Notes: generated by a model not told the origin, from the letters alone. 64,000 nucleotides of DNA from an uncultured Granulosicoccaceae bacterium (GCA_937965695.1 CALCKW010000015.1:1-64000), one strand, 5' to 3'; counted from the stretch's first letter, positions 1-9,720 are shown. Numbers and translations: made by a program.

Positions 1-12
1 AAAGACTTTGAC

Positions 13-252
13 TTGTTTCTAGAGCATCACCCGCCAGCGCCAAAAGAAGAATTCGACAAAGCGGTTTCAATCTTGGCGCCTTTGGGTAAGCCGATTGAAG
101 TGGAGTATCTATCCACCATCAAAAAGCCAAACAGGCTAAAAGTGCTTTGCAAAGTCACCTATAGCGATACTGCTGAAGAGCTTCTTTGGGATTTCAACTT
201 GATTCCAAATGACGGTGAATATCGGTTGGTCAATATGGGTTTTGACAAATGA
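13..252 (+). CDS. Hypothetical protein (possibly truncated at the window edge)
   Basis: 79-aa ORF of normal composition; the frame may begin upstream of the window. Confidence 0.45.
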   Translation: MFLEHHPPAPKEEFDKAVSILAPLGKPIEVEYLSTIKKPNRLKVLCKVTYSDTAEELLWDFNLIPNDGEYRLVNMGFDK

Positions 253-597
253 GTTAGCGGTAAGGTCGCCGGTATTTGCTGACACCACCAGATAGGTGAA
301 ATCGTCATAAAGAATGGCGTGTGTCCGAGGTCTTCCTCTGAGTATTAAGCTTCCAGTGGTCTACAATTCCTTGGCATCGGTAACTAAGACCTCGGACTTC
401 GTAGAGATTTATCCCGCAGAATGTACGCGCCGATTGACGCAGCGATATCCATTTGAATTAATAAGCGATGACTGTTGTTTTCTGGGTGCTGGCACCACGA
501 AGTTCTTAGTGGTAATTTTTTTGGGTAGGGTGAATGTATTTTTTTCGGGGGTGCCTAAAGATGTGTGTCCCCGTTTTAGCGCTAGTAATGGAACAAC

Positions 598-927
598 ATG
601 AGTCACAAAAATTTTAAAGATCTGTGCAATATTGCCACCGAAGCGCATACGCGATTTCAGCAAGACATAGAAGATATTGATCCCATTGTTGGGGTTAATC
701 AAAGTATGCGAAAAAATGGCGTGCCCGCAGATGCGATGACGATCGACTGTTTAAAAAACGGGAAGAGGATTATCCTTATTTTGCATGATGAGCACCCGGA
801 TTCGATCACTTACCAATTCGCGTGGCGCAACAAAGATCCTGAAAGCGAATTCACCGAAATGCTCTTCGATGACCTAACGGCTGATTTGCTCTTGGATTGG
901 ATGAAAAACTACATGGCGGTGGATTGA
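598..927 (+). CDS. Hypothetical protein, 109 aa
   Basis: ATG-initiated ORF with plausible soluble-protein composition. Confidence 0.55.
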   Translation: MSHKNFKDLCNIATEAHTRFQQDIEDIDPIVGVNQSMRKNGVPADAMTIDCLKNGKRIILILHDEHPDSITYQFAWRNKDPESEFTEMLFDDLTADLLLDWMKNYMAVD

Positions 928-1211
928 TCATTATCAGAAAAAATTTGCTGATTGTTATTAAAGTCAGAGAGTAGATAAAGCTCAATAAGGCAATGCGGCG
1001 GATCGATTCGTTCCACACTATTTATGGTATTTTACTGCTGTGCGAACAGAGTAATCGACGGCCTTTAGTCTTTGAAGCGTGTTAAATAGTGTGTCCCTAT
1101 TCAAATAGGATTTTTGTTTGGATTGAGTGTGGCAAGTGAGAGGATGCTTGTCCTAGGGATGTTTATCTCTGTTCTATAACTGGCGATGATGGTAAGCCAT
1201 GGGGAAAATGA

Positions 1212-1562
1212 GTGAACAAATTATTAGTGCTAGTCATTTTAGTATTTAGTTCAAATATAGGTGCCGCTACTCTAACAACTGAAGGCTACGTTATTACCAT
1301 TGAAGTTAATTGCAGCGAAGGTAACGTGACTTGCAATGATGTTAGTTATACAGGTGTGTCTAGAAAGTCTGGCAACAGCATAGAGTTAAAAGGTGAAACT
1401 TGGCATGCAACCTGTGCCGATGGCATCACCCCCTGTCGGTTTCTTGGCTATCGCTTCAAAAATGGAAGCTTTAGTTATTTAGTGCTGCAATCTGGTTTGC
1501 TTCAAGTATTTCGTGGTGAAAACGAAATATTGGTTTCGGAAATGGGAACGTGGCTATATTAG
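1212..1562 (+). CDS. Hypothetical secreted small protein (116 aa, four Cys)
   Basis: GTG start, N-terminal signal-peptide-like MNKLLVLVILVFSSNIGAA. Confidence 0.55.
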   Translation: MNKLLVLVILVFSSNIGAATLTTEGYVITIEVNCSEGNVTCNDVSYTGVSRKSGNSIELKGETWHATCADGITPCRFLGYRFKNGSFSYLVLQSGLLQVFRGENEILVSEMGTWLY

Positions 1563-1572
1563 TTTTGTAAAT

Positions 1573-2040
1573 CTAAACTCTCGGCAATGGTAGAGCTGTT
1601 GTTGTTTTAATCTCCTCCATCACAAATGAAGCTGACACGTCTAACAGTGGTACTTTAGTGATGAGCCGCTGGTAGAGGGCGTCGTAGGCTGCAACGTTTT
1701 CTACGCAAGCCTTTAGCAAGTAGTCAACATCTCCTGAGGTGCGGTACACGCTTGTAAATTCTGGCATTTCAGATACCGCCTTGCGAAACTTCTTTAACCA
1801 CGAGGCATCGTGGTTTCCTGTGCGCACAGAAACAAGCACAGTTAATCCGCATCCAATGCTTGTGGCGTCTAGTAGGGCCACACGTCTGCTGATAACACCG
1901 CTCGTTTCTAAGGTCTTGATGCGCCGCCAGCAAGCGTTGCGAGACAAGTGCACGCGCTCAGCAATTGTCTCAATAGACAGCGAGGAGTCTTCCTGGAGTA
2001 GGGCCAAAATGCGTATATCAGTCACGTCTAGTTGATTCAT
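1573..2040 (-). CDS. Lrp/AsnC family transcriptional regulator
   Basis: MNQLDVTDIRILALLQEDSSLSIETIAERVHLSRNACWRRIKTLETSGV HTH plus RAM-like C-terminus; start placed at internal Met (2040) typical of the family rather than 2070. Confidence 0.88.
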   Translation of the reverse strand: MNQLDVTDIRILALLQEDSSLSIETIAERVHLSRNACWRRIKTLETSGVISRRVALLDATSIGCGLTVLVSVRTGNHDASWLKKFRKAVSEMPEFTSVYRTSGDVDYLLKACVENVAAYDALYQRLITKVPLLDVSASFVMEEIKTTTALPLPRV

Positions 2041-2059
2041 ATTGGGATAATATCCCAAT
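2041..2059. promoter_or_regulatory. Palindrome ATTGGGATA-A-TATCCCAAT directly upstream of the Lrp/AsnC start
   Basis: Perfect 9-bp inverted repeat read directly. Confidence 0.55.
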
Positions 2060-2264
2060 ATGGTACGCAATCAAGCAATTTATTGAGACAAAGCCATCTC
2101 AGTCATTGCGTACACTAGAGGCACTGCTTCTATTCTACAAAGTGTTTTAGCTATGGATCTCCAACGGTTTGCAAGTACCAGTTGCTTTTGCTTTTCTCTC
2201 AAGCATTCAGTGGCGGCTTACCAACTATTGGCCGAAAGCATCGACTCATGGTTGGGTGTTTCTC

Positions 2265-3041
2265 GTGTGTAGGATGGTTGCATGGCAAGGCGATTCGCGA
2301 CCGTTGGCGCACCTGATTGGCGAGTCTAACCATGGCCTACAGGCACAGGCATTTTGCTCAAAAAAGGCAAAGGTAGGGCAGCATGCGGATGGCAACGGTG
2401 TGGTCTGGTATTCAGCATCTATGCACCGAGAAAAGTACTGCAGCACATTGCCCGCGTGGGACGACTCAGACTTTGCTGATATAGCAAATACACAGGTATC
2501 ACGCTTATTTTTAGCGCACGCGAGAGCCGCTACGACTGGCAGTGTTTGCGACAGTAATTGTCACCCATTTCTCCATGACGGTTGGAGCTTTATGCACAAT
2601 GGCCAGATAGCGCACTTTGATCAACTGCGTGAGTCTCTCTTTGCACTGCTGCCAAAAGATAAACCACTGCGTCCCGGCGCCACTGATTCTGAGCTTTTGT
2701 TTGCCCTCGCACTTGAAGCAGGTTTAGCAACGGATGCGGCGGGCGCATGGTCGCAAACTTTGTCATTAATCCGCGACACGATTGCTGGTTCAAACCTGAA
2801 ATGTCTGGTCAGGTGTAGCGCTGTTTTTAGTGATGGCGAGCAGACTTATGCTCTGCGTTATTCCTGCGACGACAAGCCTCCGTCTTTGTTTATGCAGTCT
2901 TATGAGGGCAAAGGCACTGCCATAGCGTCAGAGCCTGTTTTGAATGATCACCTGAGTGCACCTTGGCAATCGCTACCCCCAAATTCGTTGACGACCATCA
3001 GTTTTGAGGGTCATAAGACGGCTCGCTTAGACGGGGTGTGA
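2265..3041 (+). CDS. Class II glutamine amidotransferase
   Basis: VCRMVAWQGDSRPLAHLIGESNHGLQAQAF...; GTG at 2265 places Cys at position 2 as needed for an Ntn nucleophile; HPFLHDGWSFMHNGQI motif. Confidence 0.8.
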   Translation: MCRMVAWQGDSRPLAHLIGESNHGLQAQAFCSKKAKVGQHADGNGVVWYSASMHREKYCSTLPAWDDSDFADIANTQVSRLFLAHARAATTGSVCDSNCHPFLHDGWSFMHNGQIAHFDQLRESLFALLPKDKPLRPGATDSELLFALALEAGLATDAAGAWSQTLSLIRDTIAGSNLKCLVRCSAVFSDGEQTYALRYSCDDKPPSLFMQSYEGKGTAIASEPVLNDHLSAPWQSLPPNSLTTISFEGHKTARLDGV

Positions 3042-3094
3042 TTGGTCGATTGGATCGGCAGTGCTTGCTCAGGTGAAAATGTTAGACTATTATC

Positions 3095-3122
3095 ACCAAG
3101 GTAATAATATATATACCTTGGT
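3095..3122. promoter_or_regulatory. Inverted repeat ACCAAGGTA-N10-TACCTTGGT upstream of DUF2239 gene
   Basis: Perfect 9-bp arms 3095-3103 and 3114-3122, 5 bp before the ATG at 3128. Confidence 0.5.
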
Positions 3123-3127
3123 TAAAT

Positions 3128-3697
3128 ATGAGTGAATTACCTGCAGGCGGCCGTCTCAGTGCCTTTGTCGGGCACCAATTGTTGGGTTCGGGCCTCCAAC
3201 TTGATCTGATAGAGTTGCTGCGGACACAAGACCCAAAACAAACTCCTGTGTTGGTTTTTGAAGACGCCACGGGTCGGCAGATTGATTTAGATCTACGCCA
3301 AACTTCATCGCCAGTCGAAGACCTCAGCATCAACAACATGGAGGCGCCTGCCACTCGTGGACGAGGCCGTCCAAAGCTAGGTGTGAAAGGGCGCGAGGTG
3401 ACGTTGTTGCCGCGGCACTGGCAGTGGCTTGAGCAGCAACGGGGCGGCGCCTCGGCGACGTTACGAAGACTGGTTGAGCAAGCGCGCAAAGACAGCGCTG
3501 TCGAAGACGGGCGCCGGGCAGCGCAAAGTCGTTGTAATCGAGTGCTCACTGCACTGGCGGGAGATTTTAAAAACTACGAAGAAGCGACACGGCATTTATT
3601 TGCTGGTGACGAGCAGAGGTTTTTGGCTTGTATAAAGGCTTGGCCTTTGGATATTCGGGTTTACATTGAGCGAATGGCAGCGGGCGCCTTTGAGTAG
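3128..3697 (+). CDS. DUF2239 family protein
   Basis: FVGHQLLGSG...VLVFEDATGRQIDLDLR...RGRGRPKLGVKGREVTLLPRHWQWLEQQRGGASATLRRLVEQAR. Confidence 0.85.
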   Translation: MSELPAGGRLSAFVGHQLLGSGLQLDLIELLRTQDPKQTPVLVFEDATGRQIDLDLRQTSSPVEDLSINNMEAPATRGRGRPKLGVKGREVTLLPRHWQWLEQQRGGASATLRRLVEQARKDSAVEDGRRAAQSRCNRVLTALAGDFKNYEEATRHLFAGDEQRFLACIKAWPLDIRVYIERMAAGAFE

Positions 3698-3787
3698 TCG
3701 AATTCGTCGAGAAAATTCTGGCCCAAGCCCGTTGAGCGCTTTGCGTTACACTGCCTGCCTCTTCTAAAAAATCACCAAAGGTTTTAA

Positions 3788-4690
3788 ATGCAAATCCAGC
3801 TCGCGCGTTTGGCGCCTGTGTTGTTCGTTTGGTTGTGGAGCACGGGCTTTATTGGTGCAAAGCTGGGCTTGCCATACGCTGACCCCGGTGTATTTTTGTT
3901 TGTCCGTTTTTTAATCACTGCTGCCTTGCTTGCGATCTTGGTGAGCCTTTTTGTCGGCCCTTGGCCACGCGACCCACGCTTCTATTTTCATCAGGCAGTT
4001 ATTGGTTTGTTGATGCACTGCGCTTATTTGGGTGGTGTTTTTGGTGGCATCTCCTTGGGGTTGAGTGCGGGCCTGGCTGCGCTGATTGTGGGACTACAGC
4101 CTGTGCTGACCGCTTTAATTGCAGGGCTTTGGTTGCGTGAACGGCTCTCTGTGCTGCAGTGGTCCGGTTTTGTGTTGGGCTTCGTTGGCGTGGCGCTGGT
4201 GATATTGGATAAACACGGCAGTGGCTCGGCCGCTTTTGCAGGCGGTTTTGCGGCTATCGCATTGTGCGTCGTGGCGCTGTTTGGCATATCAATTGGCACC
4301 GTTTACCAAAAACAATTTGGGCAGGGTGTACCGCTATTTGCCGCGACCGCAACGCAATTTATGGCATCAGCACTTGTGTTGGGTGTCTTAGCGCCGTTGA
4401 CCGGTTCCATGGCTATTGAGTGGAGTGGCGAATTTATCTTCGCGATGGGTTGGCTGGTCTTTGCGCTGTCACTGACCGCGATTGGTCTGTTGAGTTATTT
4501 AATTAGCCGAGGAGCCGCTTCACAGGTGGCCAGTTTGTTTTATCTGGTGCCACCCGTTGTAGCCATTGAGGCTTGGTTGTTGTTCGACGAGCGACTGGGC
4601 GTGCAAGCGATAGTGGGTTTGGTCATTGTCATGGTGGCCGTTCGGCTGGTGAGACAACAACCCGCGACACAAGCAGCGGCTCAAAAATAG
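3788..4690 (+). CDS. EamA/DMT superfamily transporter
   Basis: ~10 TM hydrophobic protein, WSTGFIGAKLGLPYADPGVFLFVRF motif. Confidence 0.88.
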   Translation: MQIQLARLAPVLFVWLWSTGFIGAKLGLPYADPGVFLFVRFLITAALLAILVSLFVGPWPRDPRFYFHQAVIGLLMHCAYLGGVFGGISLGLSAGLAALIVGLQPVLTALIAGLWLRERLSVLQWSGFVLGFVGVALVILDKHGSGSAAFAGGFAAIALCVVALFGISIGTVYQKQFGQGVPLFAATATQFMASALVLGVLAPLTGSMAIEWSGEFIFAMGWLVFALSLTAIGLLSYLISRGAASQVASLFYLVPPVVAIEAWLLFDERLGVQAIVGLVIVMVAVRLVRQQPATQAAAQK

Positions 4691-4752
4691 GTTGTTGAGC
4701 CGGGTAGCTGGGTTAGTCAGGAACCGAAACACCCTTCAAGTAAAGAGTGGTA

Positions 4753-5247
4753 TTAACTTGTCGCGGATTCCGAGGCTTTGCGCTTGGCCCGTTTGACCTT
4801 TCGTTTTAGATTTTGCTGCGTCACGTATTCGTTGAGAACGCTGAGCTGTTCTTCGGCGAGTGACTTAAATTTTTTGTCAAAAAAGCCACGCATCACATCA
4901 AGGGCTGAGCCCGGTTTGAACTCAGCAGTTAGGCTAATTTTTAAATAGCCTGGGCGTATGCTGAAAAAACCGTAGTGAAGATGGAGTTCGTCGCTGCCCG
5001 TGGTTTGTACCACATGCAATGAGCTGCGAGGATCCGCGCTAAGAACCGTTTCTAGCGTACGTCGCTGGCTGTCTCCTGACCGGAATACGAGAGCTGTGCT
5101 TGCACCTGCTCTGCCGGCTTCGCCCTTCATAAGAACTGCGCGTTCTAGATCAGGGTGCCAGAGCATTCGGGCTGTTGGGCGAGTCAGAAGCTCAAACGCG
5201 ACCTTACGGTGCGTTTTGATTTCTATTTCTGCGCTGCTGTGTAACAC
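4753..5247 (-). CDS. SRPBCC-like (START superfamily) protein
   Basis: N-terminal EIEIKTHRKVAFELLTRPTARMLWHPDL pattern; family-level only. Confidence 0.5.
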   Translation of the reverse strand: MLHSSAEIEIKTHRKVAFELLTRPTARMLWHPDLERAVLMKGEAGRAGASTALVFRSGDSQRRTLETVLSADPRSSLHVVQTTGSDELHLHYGFFSIRPGYLKISLTAEFKPGSALDVMRGFFDKKFKSLAEEQLSVLNEYVTQQNLKRKVKRAKRKASESATS

Positions 5248-5471
5248 GATGCTCTCCCAAAAATCGGTGATAACGGCAGAACAACTCCTTGAGAAGTCTT
5301 GACCACCTTTGTTGTTTTAGCACATATCAAACAAATTGCATTTATATGTGTCTTTTTTAGTCCCGCTTTCCCTTAAATTTAGGGATTCTAAGGCTGGCAT
5401 CGCAAACACAATGCCTAAACAGATCATTAAGTCGGAGATTACTCTGAGATCGTAGCCCGCCAGACAGAAAC

Positions 5472-6488
5472 TTAGCTAAAAAATTGCTTGATGACCTTGG
5501 CGGCTTGTACTACATCTTGTTCGCTGATGTGGCGATGAGTAACCAGCCTGGCTAGATCAGCGGATGCAGACAGCGTTACACCGTGCTCAGAGGCATAAGT
5601 GCTGAGGGCTTCACCGTCGGCACGAGGTAAATCGATCCAGACCATATTGGTGGGATGAGCAGTCTCGCGAACGTTTAGGTTTGGACAATCGGTGAGTTCT
5701 TTTTTTAATCGTGCTGCGTTTTGGTGGTCGATATGAAGCCGAGCAGGCATGTCTCTTAGGGCGATCATGGCCGGAGCGGCAATAACGCCCGCTTGGCGCA
5801 TGCCACCGCCTGTGACTTTTCGCCAGCGGCGGGCGCTCTGGATAAAGTCTTTATCACCGCACAGCACTGAGCCCACTGGCGCACTTAAACCCTTAGATAG
5901 GCAAATTGAAATGCTATGCAGCGGGGCACATATTTGTTTCAGGCTCACCCCGTGCGCTACAACGGCGTTGAATACTCTCGCGCCATCCATGTGCAGTATC
6001 AGCTGTTGCTCATCTGCCAGCGCGCGCGCATCGCTCAGGTATTGCATGGGCAACGCTCGGCCCGAGTGTGTGTTCTCAATGGTGAAAACTTTGCTCTTGG
6101 CAAAGTGGGGGTCGGTGCGATCTTTCACCGCAGCCCGCACTAAATCCAAAGGCAGTGTGCCATCGTCGGCCACGGGTATTGTCTGAGGTTGTATGCCGCC
6201 AAGTGCCGCGGCTCCGCCACCTTCATATTTAAACGTGTGTGCATCGGCACCCACGATGTACTCATCGCCGCGACCGCAGTGGGCGAGCAAAGCAATCAAG
6301 TTTGTCTGGGTGCCACTGCTGGCAAATACCGCCGCGGGCATACCGGTCAGTTCACAGGCCAGCGCCTCTAGTTCACGCACGGTTGGGTCTTCGCCATAGA
6401 CGTCGTCGCCGACGGGAGCGTGAATCATCGATTCGCGCATTTCTTCGGTGGGTTGCGTGACGGTGTCGCTGCGAAAATCTATGCTCAT
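5472..6488 (-). CDS. ltaE: Low-specificity L-threonine aldolase
   Basis: MSIDFRSDTVTQPTEEMRESMIHAPVGDDVYGEDPTVRELE...SKGLSAPVGSVLCG. Confidence 0.9.
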   Translation of the reverse strand: MSIDFRSDTVTQPTEEMRESMIHAPVGDDVYGEDPTVRELEALACELTGMPAAVFASSGTQTNLIALLAHCGRGDEYIVGADAHTFKYEGGGAAALGGIQPQTIPVADDGTLPLDLVRAAVKDRTDPHFAKSKVFTIENTHSGRALPMQYLSDARALADEQQLILHMDGARVFNAVVAHGVSLKQICAPLHSISICLSKGLSAPVGSVLCGDKDFIQSARRWRKVTGGGMRQAGVIAAPAMIALRDMPARLHIDHQNAARLKKELTDCPNLNVRETAHPTNMVWIDLPRADGEALSTYASEHGVTLSASADLARLVTHRHISEQDVVQAAKVIKQFFS

Positions 6489-6500
6489 GGTTTGCTGCTC

Positions 6501-8495
6501 TTAGCTGAGGCGTGCAGCGGCTGGACGACCGCTGCCAGTGGCCACAATTTTGGATTCGAAAAACACTTCCTCGTTATTTTTTGTCGCGACTGTATCGTCG
6601 CGCTCGATGCTAACTTGTGGGTCTTCTGCTCCGGCTTCAAGGGCCATTTGCAAAGCAACTTTGCTCAGGTGCGCCTCGCACCAAGCGGCTGCTTCATCCA
6701 GAGTTTCAAAGTCTTGTTGGTGTTCACCACAGTGTACCCGAACAGATTGGCGGTCAATGGGTGTTATTAAAGCGTGAGCGCGTTGTCTTACTGTACCGAC
6801 TACGGCACCAACCGCATTGGCCACTTCAGCGAATTCTGGTATTTCTAGGGTGGTATTGCAGAGCGCCGCCGTATCACTGTAGTAGCTTTGCACGGGAGCA
6901 CCCAGGCCAACCAGCGGCACGCTCAGACTGAACTGGGCGTTTAAAAGTGCATTCTCGGGTTGTTGCAACGCCAGTTCGAAAAGTGCCCGTTGGCCGAGGC
7001 TCATCTGGCCGTCTTTGCCCTCTAGGGTTTCTGCGAGTGCTGTCTCCAACAGTCGAGCTGCGGCATCTCGCGAGACTTTGTCCAGAACGTGTTGTGCAAA
7101 CGCGTTGTCATCCTGCCACGTGAGCCCAAGATTCTGTTTGCTGTATCGATTCATGATTTGCGCCGATAAGACAGCGGCTTCGCGGTTCCAGCCTTGTTGT
7201 TTTTCTAAAACGTGGCAAGCATCTGATGGCGTGAACGTGCTCTTTATTGCAAGCCCGAGTGAGATCAGGCGATCGAGGTTTCGATCCATGGTTTGGTCTT
7301 CGAACAGAGTGCTTAAAGCGACTGGGCCATCGGCTAGCATGTCCCATAGGTATTGCTGGCGCGAGCTGAGCTTTTGCTCGGGTGGCAAGCTGCGTCGGCG
7401 AAGTGCAAACTGCGCGTCGTGTGTGCGGGGGTAGTCCAAGTCAGCTTGCAGGCGCAGCACATCTATCAGCTGCGGGTTTTCATGCACAAGCAAACTGACT
7501 GGCACCGCACGCCGAGGCCCTACTGCGTAACGGCGGCTCTCGCGATCATAGTGTACTTCGCTGTCACCACCCAGGGCATAGGTGTGGATCTGCACGGCTT
7601 CGACCATGGTGCGGTGGCCGCCAACCAGTGCACCGTTGGGGTCGATTTTAGGGCTGCCGTTTATCAGCTCGGCGACGTCGGTGGTGGTGCCTCCCATGTC
7701 TGCAACCAGTGCGTTTCTCTCGCCACACAGGTGGCTGGCGCCAACCAAACTGGCGGCGGGGCCTGAGAGAATAGTCTCGACGGGGCAAGTCGTGGCGACT
7801 GCTGCGCTGATCAGTGAACCGTCACCTTTGACAACCATCAACGGGGCGTCGATATTGCGCTCCGCCATGATGCTCTTGGTGGCGTCTAGTAGTTGCGAAA
7901 GCAGCCCTATTAAACGCGCGTTAACCACAGCAGTGAGGGCGCGTTTGGGGGCGTCTAATTTGGCGCTGAGCTCGTGTCCGCAACTCACCGGTAAATTGCT
8001 GTGTTTGCGGATGATGTCGCGTATCGCTTGCTCGTGGGCTGGGTTGCGCACCGCAAACAACGAGGTCACAGCAAAGGCCGATACTTGTGGGCCATGTTCT
8101 TCAACTGCGCGTCGAACGGCTTCGTGGTCTAGGGGTTCTTGTTCGAAGCCGTCTGCTCGGTGACCGCCCGCCACAACCACTGCTGGGTCGCTGCCCATAA
8201 TGGACTGTAACTCTGGTCGTTCAGTCTGCTGTGGTTTAAAGCCCGCCAGCAGTAGGCAGACGGATGCGCCTTCACCTTCTACCAAGGCATTTGTGGCGAG
8301 CGTCGTGGACAGTGAGACCAGTTCTATGCGCTCATCGCTGTGTTCCAACACCGCGTCAATGGCTTCACCTATGCCAATACTGAGTTGATGTTGGGTGGTT
8401 AGTGCCTTGGCACTAGCGATTACCTTTTGCTGGTTGTCGACCAATACTGCGTCTGTGTAAGTGCCGCCAGTGTCTATACCGAGTTTAAGAGCCAT
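6501..8495 (-). CDS. Hydantoinase/oxoprolinase (HyuA-like) family protein
   Basis: LGIDTGGTYTDAVLVD, TTLATNALVEGEGA, LSGPAASLVGASHL, VADMGGTTTDVAEL. Confidence 0.88.
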   Translation of the reverse strand: MALKLGIDTGGTYTDAVLVDNQQKVIASAKALTTQHQLSIGIGEAIDAVLEHSDERIELVSLSTTLATNALVEGEGASVCLLLAGFKPQQTERPELQSIMGSDPAVVVAGGHRADGFEQEPLDHEAVRRAVEEHGPQVSAFAVTSLFAVRNPAHEQAIRDIIRKHSNLPVSCGHELSAKLDAPKRALTAVVNARLIGLLSQLLDATKSIMAERNIDAPLMVVKGDGSLISAAVATTCPVETILSGPAASLVGASHLCGERNALVADMGGTTTDVAELINGSPKIDPNGALVGGHRTMVEAVQIHTYALGGDSEVHYDRESRRYAVGPRRAVPVSLLVHENPQLIDVLRLQADLDYPRTHDAQFALRRRSLPPEQKLSSRQQYLWDMLADGPVALSTLFEDQTMDRNLDRLISLGLAIKSTFTPSDACHVLEKQQGWNREAAVLSAQIMNRYSKQNLGLTWQDDNAFAQHVLDKVSRDAAARLLETALAETLEGKDGQMSLGQRALFELALQQPENALLNAQFSLSVPLVGLGAPVQSYYSDTAALCNTTLEIPEFAEVANAVGAVVGTVRQRAHALITPIDRQSVRVHCGEHQQDFETLDEAAAWCEAHLSKVALQMALEAGAEDPQVSIERDDTVATKNNEEVFFESKIVATGSGRPAAARLS

Positions 8496-8692
8496 GATTT
8501 CCAGCGATAAATAGCAAAAAAGTTATTTTCCCATGTTGTGTCGTGCGCTGCAGAATGTAAACTCCGAGCTGCGGCAAATTGCATCGTCAATGCGGCAGCA
8601 GAAATATAGTACTGGCTTGCAGACCAACAATTTATGCAGTCAGATTGGATTGGCGTTGGTCTTATTTAAAACCGCATCAGTGAGTACAGCTA

Positions 8693-9718
8693 TTGAGCAA
8701 AATCGACCACAGCTTTGCTGAAGGTGAACGTGAGATCAGTCCTTACGGTGTTTCTCGTTCACCAGCCAAACAGCGCATAAACCTACTTCTGGTAGACACC
8801 TTTGCCATGGTGCCGTTTGTTGGTGTGATAGAGGTGTTGCGTTTGGCCAACCGCCTATCGGGTGAGGCGCTTTACGATTGGCATTGCTTCTCGGTGAGTG
8901 GCGAAGCTGCTATGGCCTGTAACGAGATCCCCATACCTGTCGCCGCCAAATATATCGATGCGCCAAAGTGCGATATGTTGATTGTCTGTGGTCCGCACGA
9001 GCCCTATCAGTACCACGACAAAAACGTCTTTAATTGGTTGCGTCAGATGACTGCCCCAGGTCGCTTGATGGGCGCCGTTGATACAGGCAGCTATCTGTTG
9101 GCGCGGGCAGGCTTGTTGAACAATTACCGCTGTACATTGCACTGGGAGAATATCCCCGGTTTTGTTGAGGAGTTTCCGCAGTTGGTTGTGTCGCGTGAGT
9201 TATTCGAGGTCGATCGCGAGCGCTTGACCTGTGCCGGTGGTACGGCCGCTATGGACATGATGTTACAAGTGGTACGCGACAAGCACGGCCAAGAGTTGGC
9301 CGCTGAAATCTCGGACGTGCTGATTCACAGCGGCATCAGACCATCGCGTGATCCACAGCGTATGGACTTGTGTTTTCGTACGGGTATTAATCATCCGGCG
9401 GTGCTAGAGGCCATTGAGTTGATGGAAGCCAATCTTGAGCAGCCATTGTTGGCCAGTGAGTTGGCTGAAATCGTTGGCGTGTCCAAACGGCAGTTGGAAC
9501 GACTTTTCAGGCGCTATTTAGATATCACCCCGTCTCGCCATTATCTCAACCTTCGACTGCACCGCAGTCAGCAGCTCTTACAACAGACGGGTTTGCCGGT
9601 GATCGATATTGCGATTGCTTGCGGTTTTACATCTGCAGGGCATTTTAGCCAAAGTTTTAGAGCGCTATTTGAGCAGTCGCCCAGAGAAGCTAGGCGACGG
9701 GTGAGACAGCTCTGGTAG
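8693..9718 (+). CDS. GlxA family AraC-type transcriptional regulator
   Basis: DJ-1/PfpI-like N-terminus plus AraC HTH LLASELAEIVGVSKRQLERLFRRYLDITPSRHYLNLRL. Confidence 0.92.
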   Translation: MSKIDHSFAEGEREISPYGVSRSPAKQRINLLLVDTFAMVPFVGVIEVLRLANRLSGEALYDWHCFSVSGEAAMACNEIPIPVAAKYIDAPKCDMLIVCGPHEPYQYHDKNVFNWLRQMTAPGRLMGAVDTGSYLLARAGLLNNYRCTLHWENIPGFVEEFPQLVVSRELFEVDRERLTCAGGTAAMDMMLQVVRDKHGQELAAEISDVLIHSGIRPSRDPQRMDLCFRTGINHPAVLEAIELMEANLEQPLLASELAEIVGVSKRQLERLFRRYLDITPSRHYLNLRLHRSQQLLQQTGLPVIDIAIACGFTSAGHFSQSFRALFEQSPREARRRVRQLW

Positions 9719-9720
9719 TG

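Noticed and set aside
314-702. Overlapping ORFs 314-601 (+) and 409-702 (-)
   Set aside because: Mutually overlapping, no recognisable motifs or clear SD; the minus one also overlaps the better 598-927 CDS.
3082-3549. 155-aa minus-strand ORF opposite the DUF2239 gene
   Set aside because: Arg/Ser-rich antisense shadow of the well-supported DUF2239 frame.
7582-8163. 193-aa plus-strand ORF opposite the HyuA-like gene
   Set aside because: Antisense shadow ORF within a clear conserved gene; low-complexity Ser/Thr/Ala-rich translation without family features.
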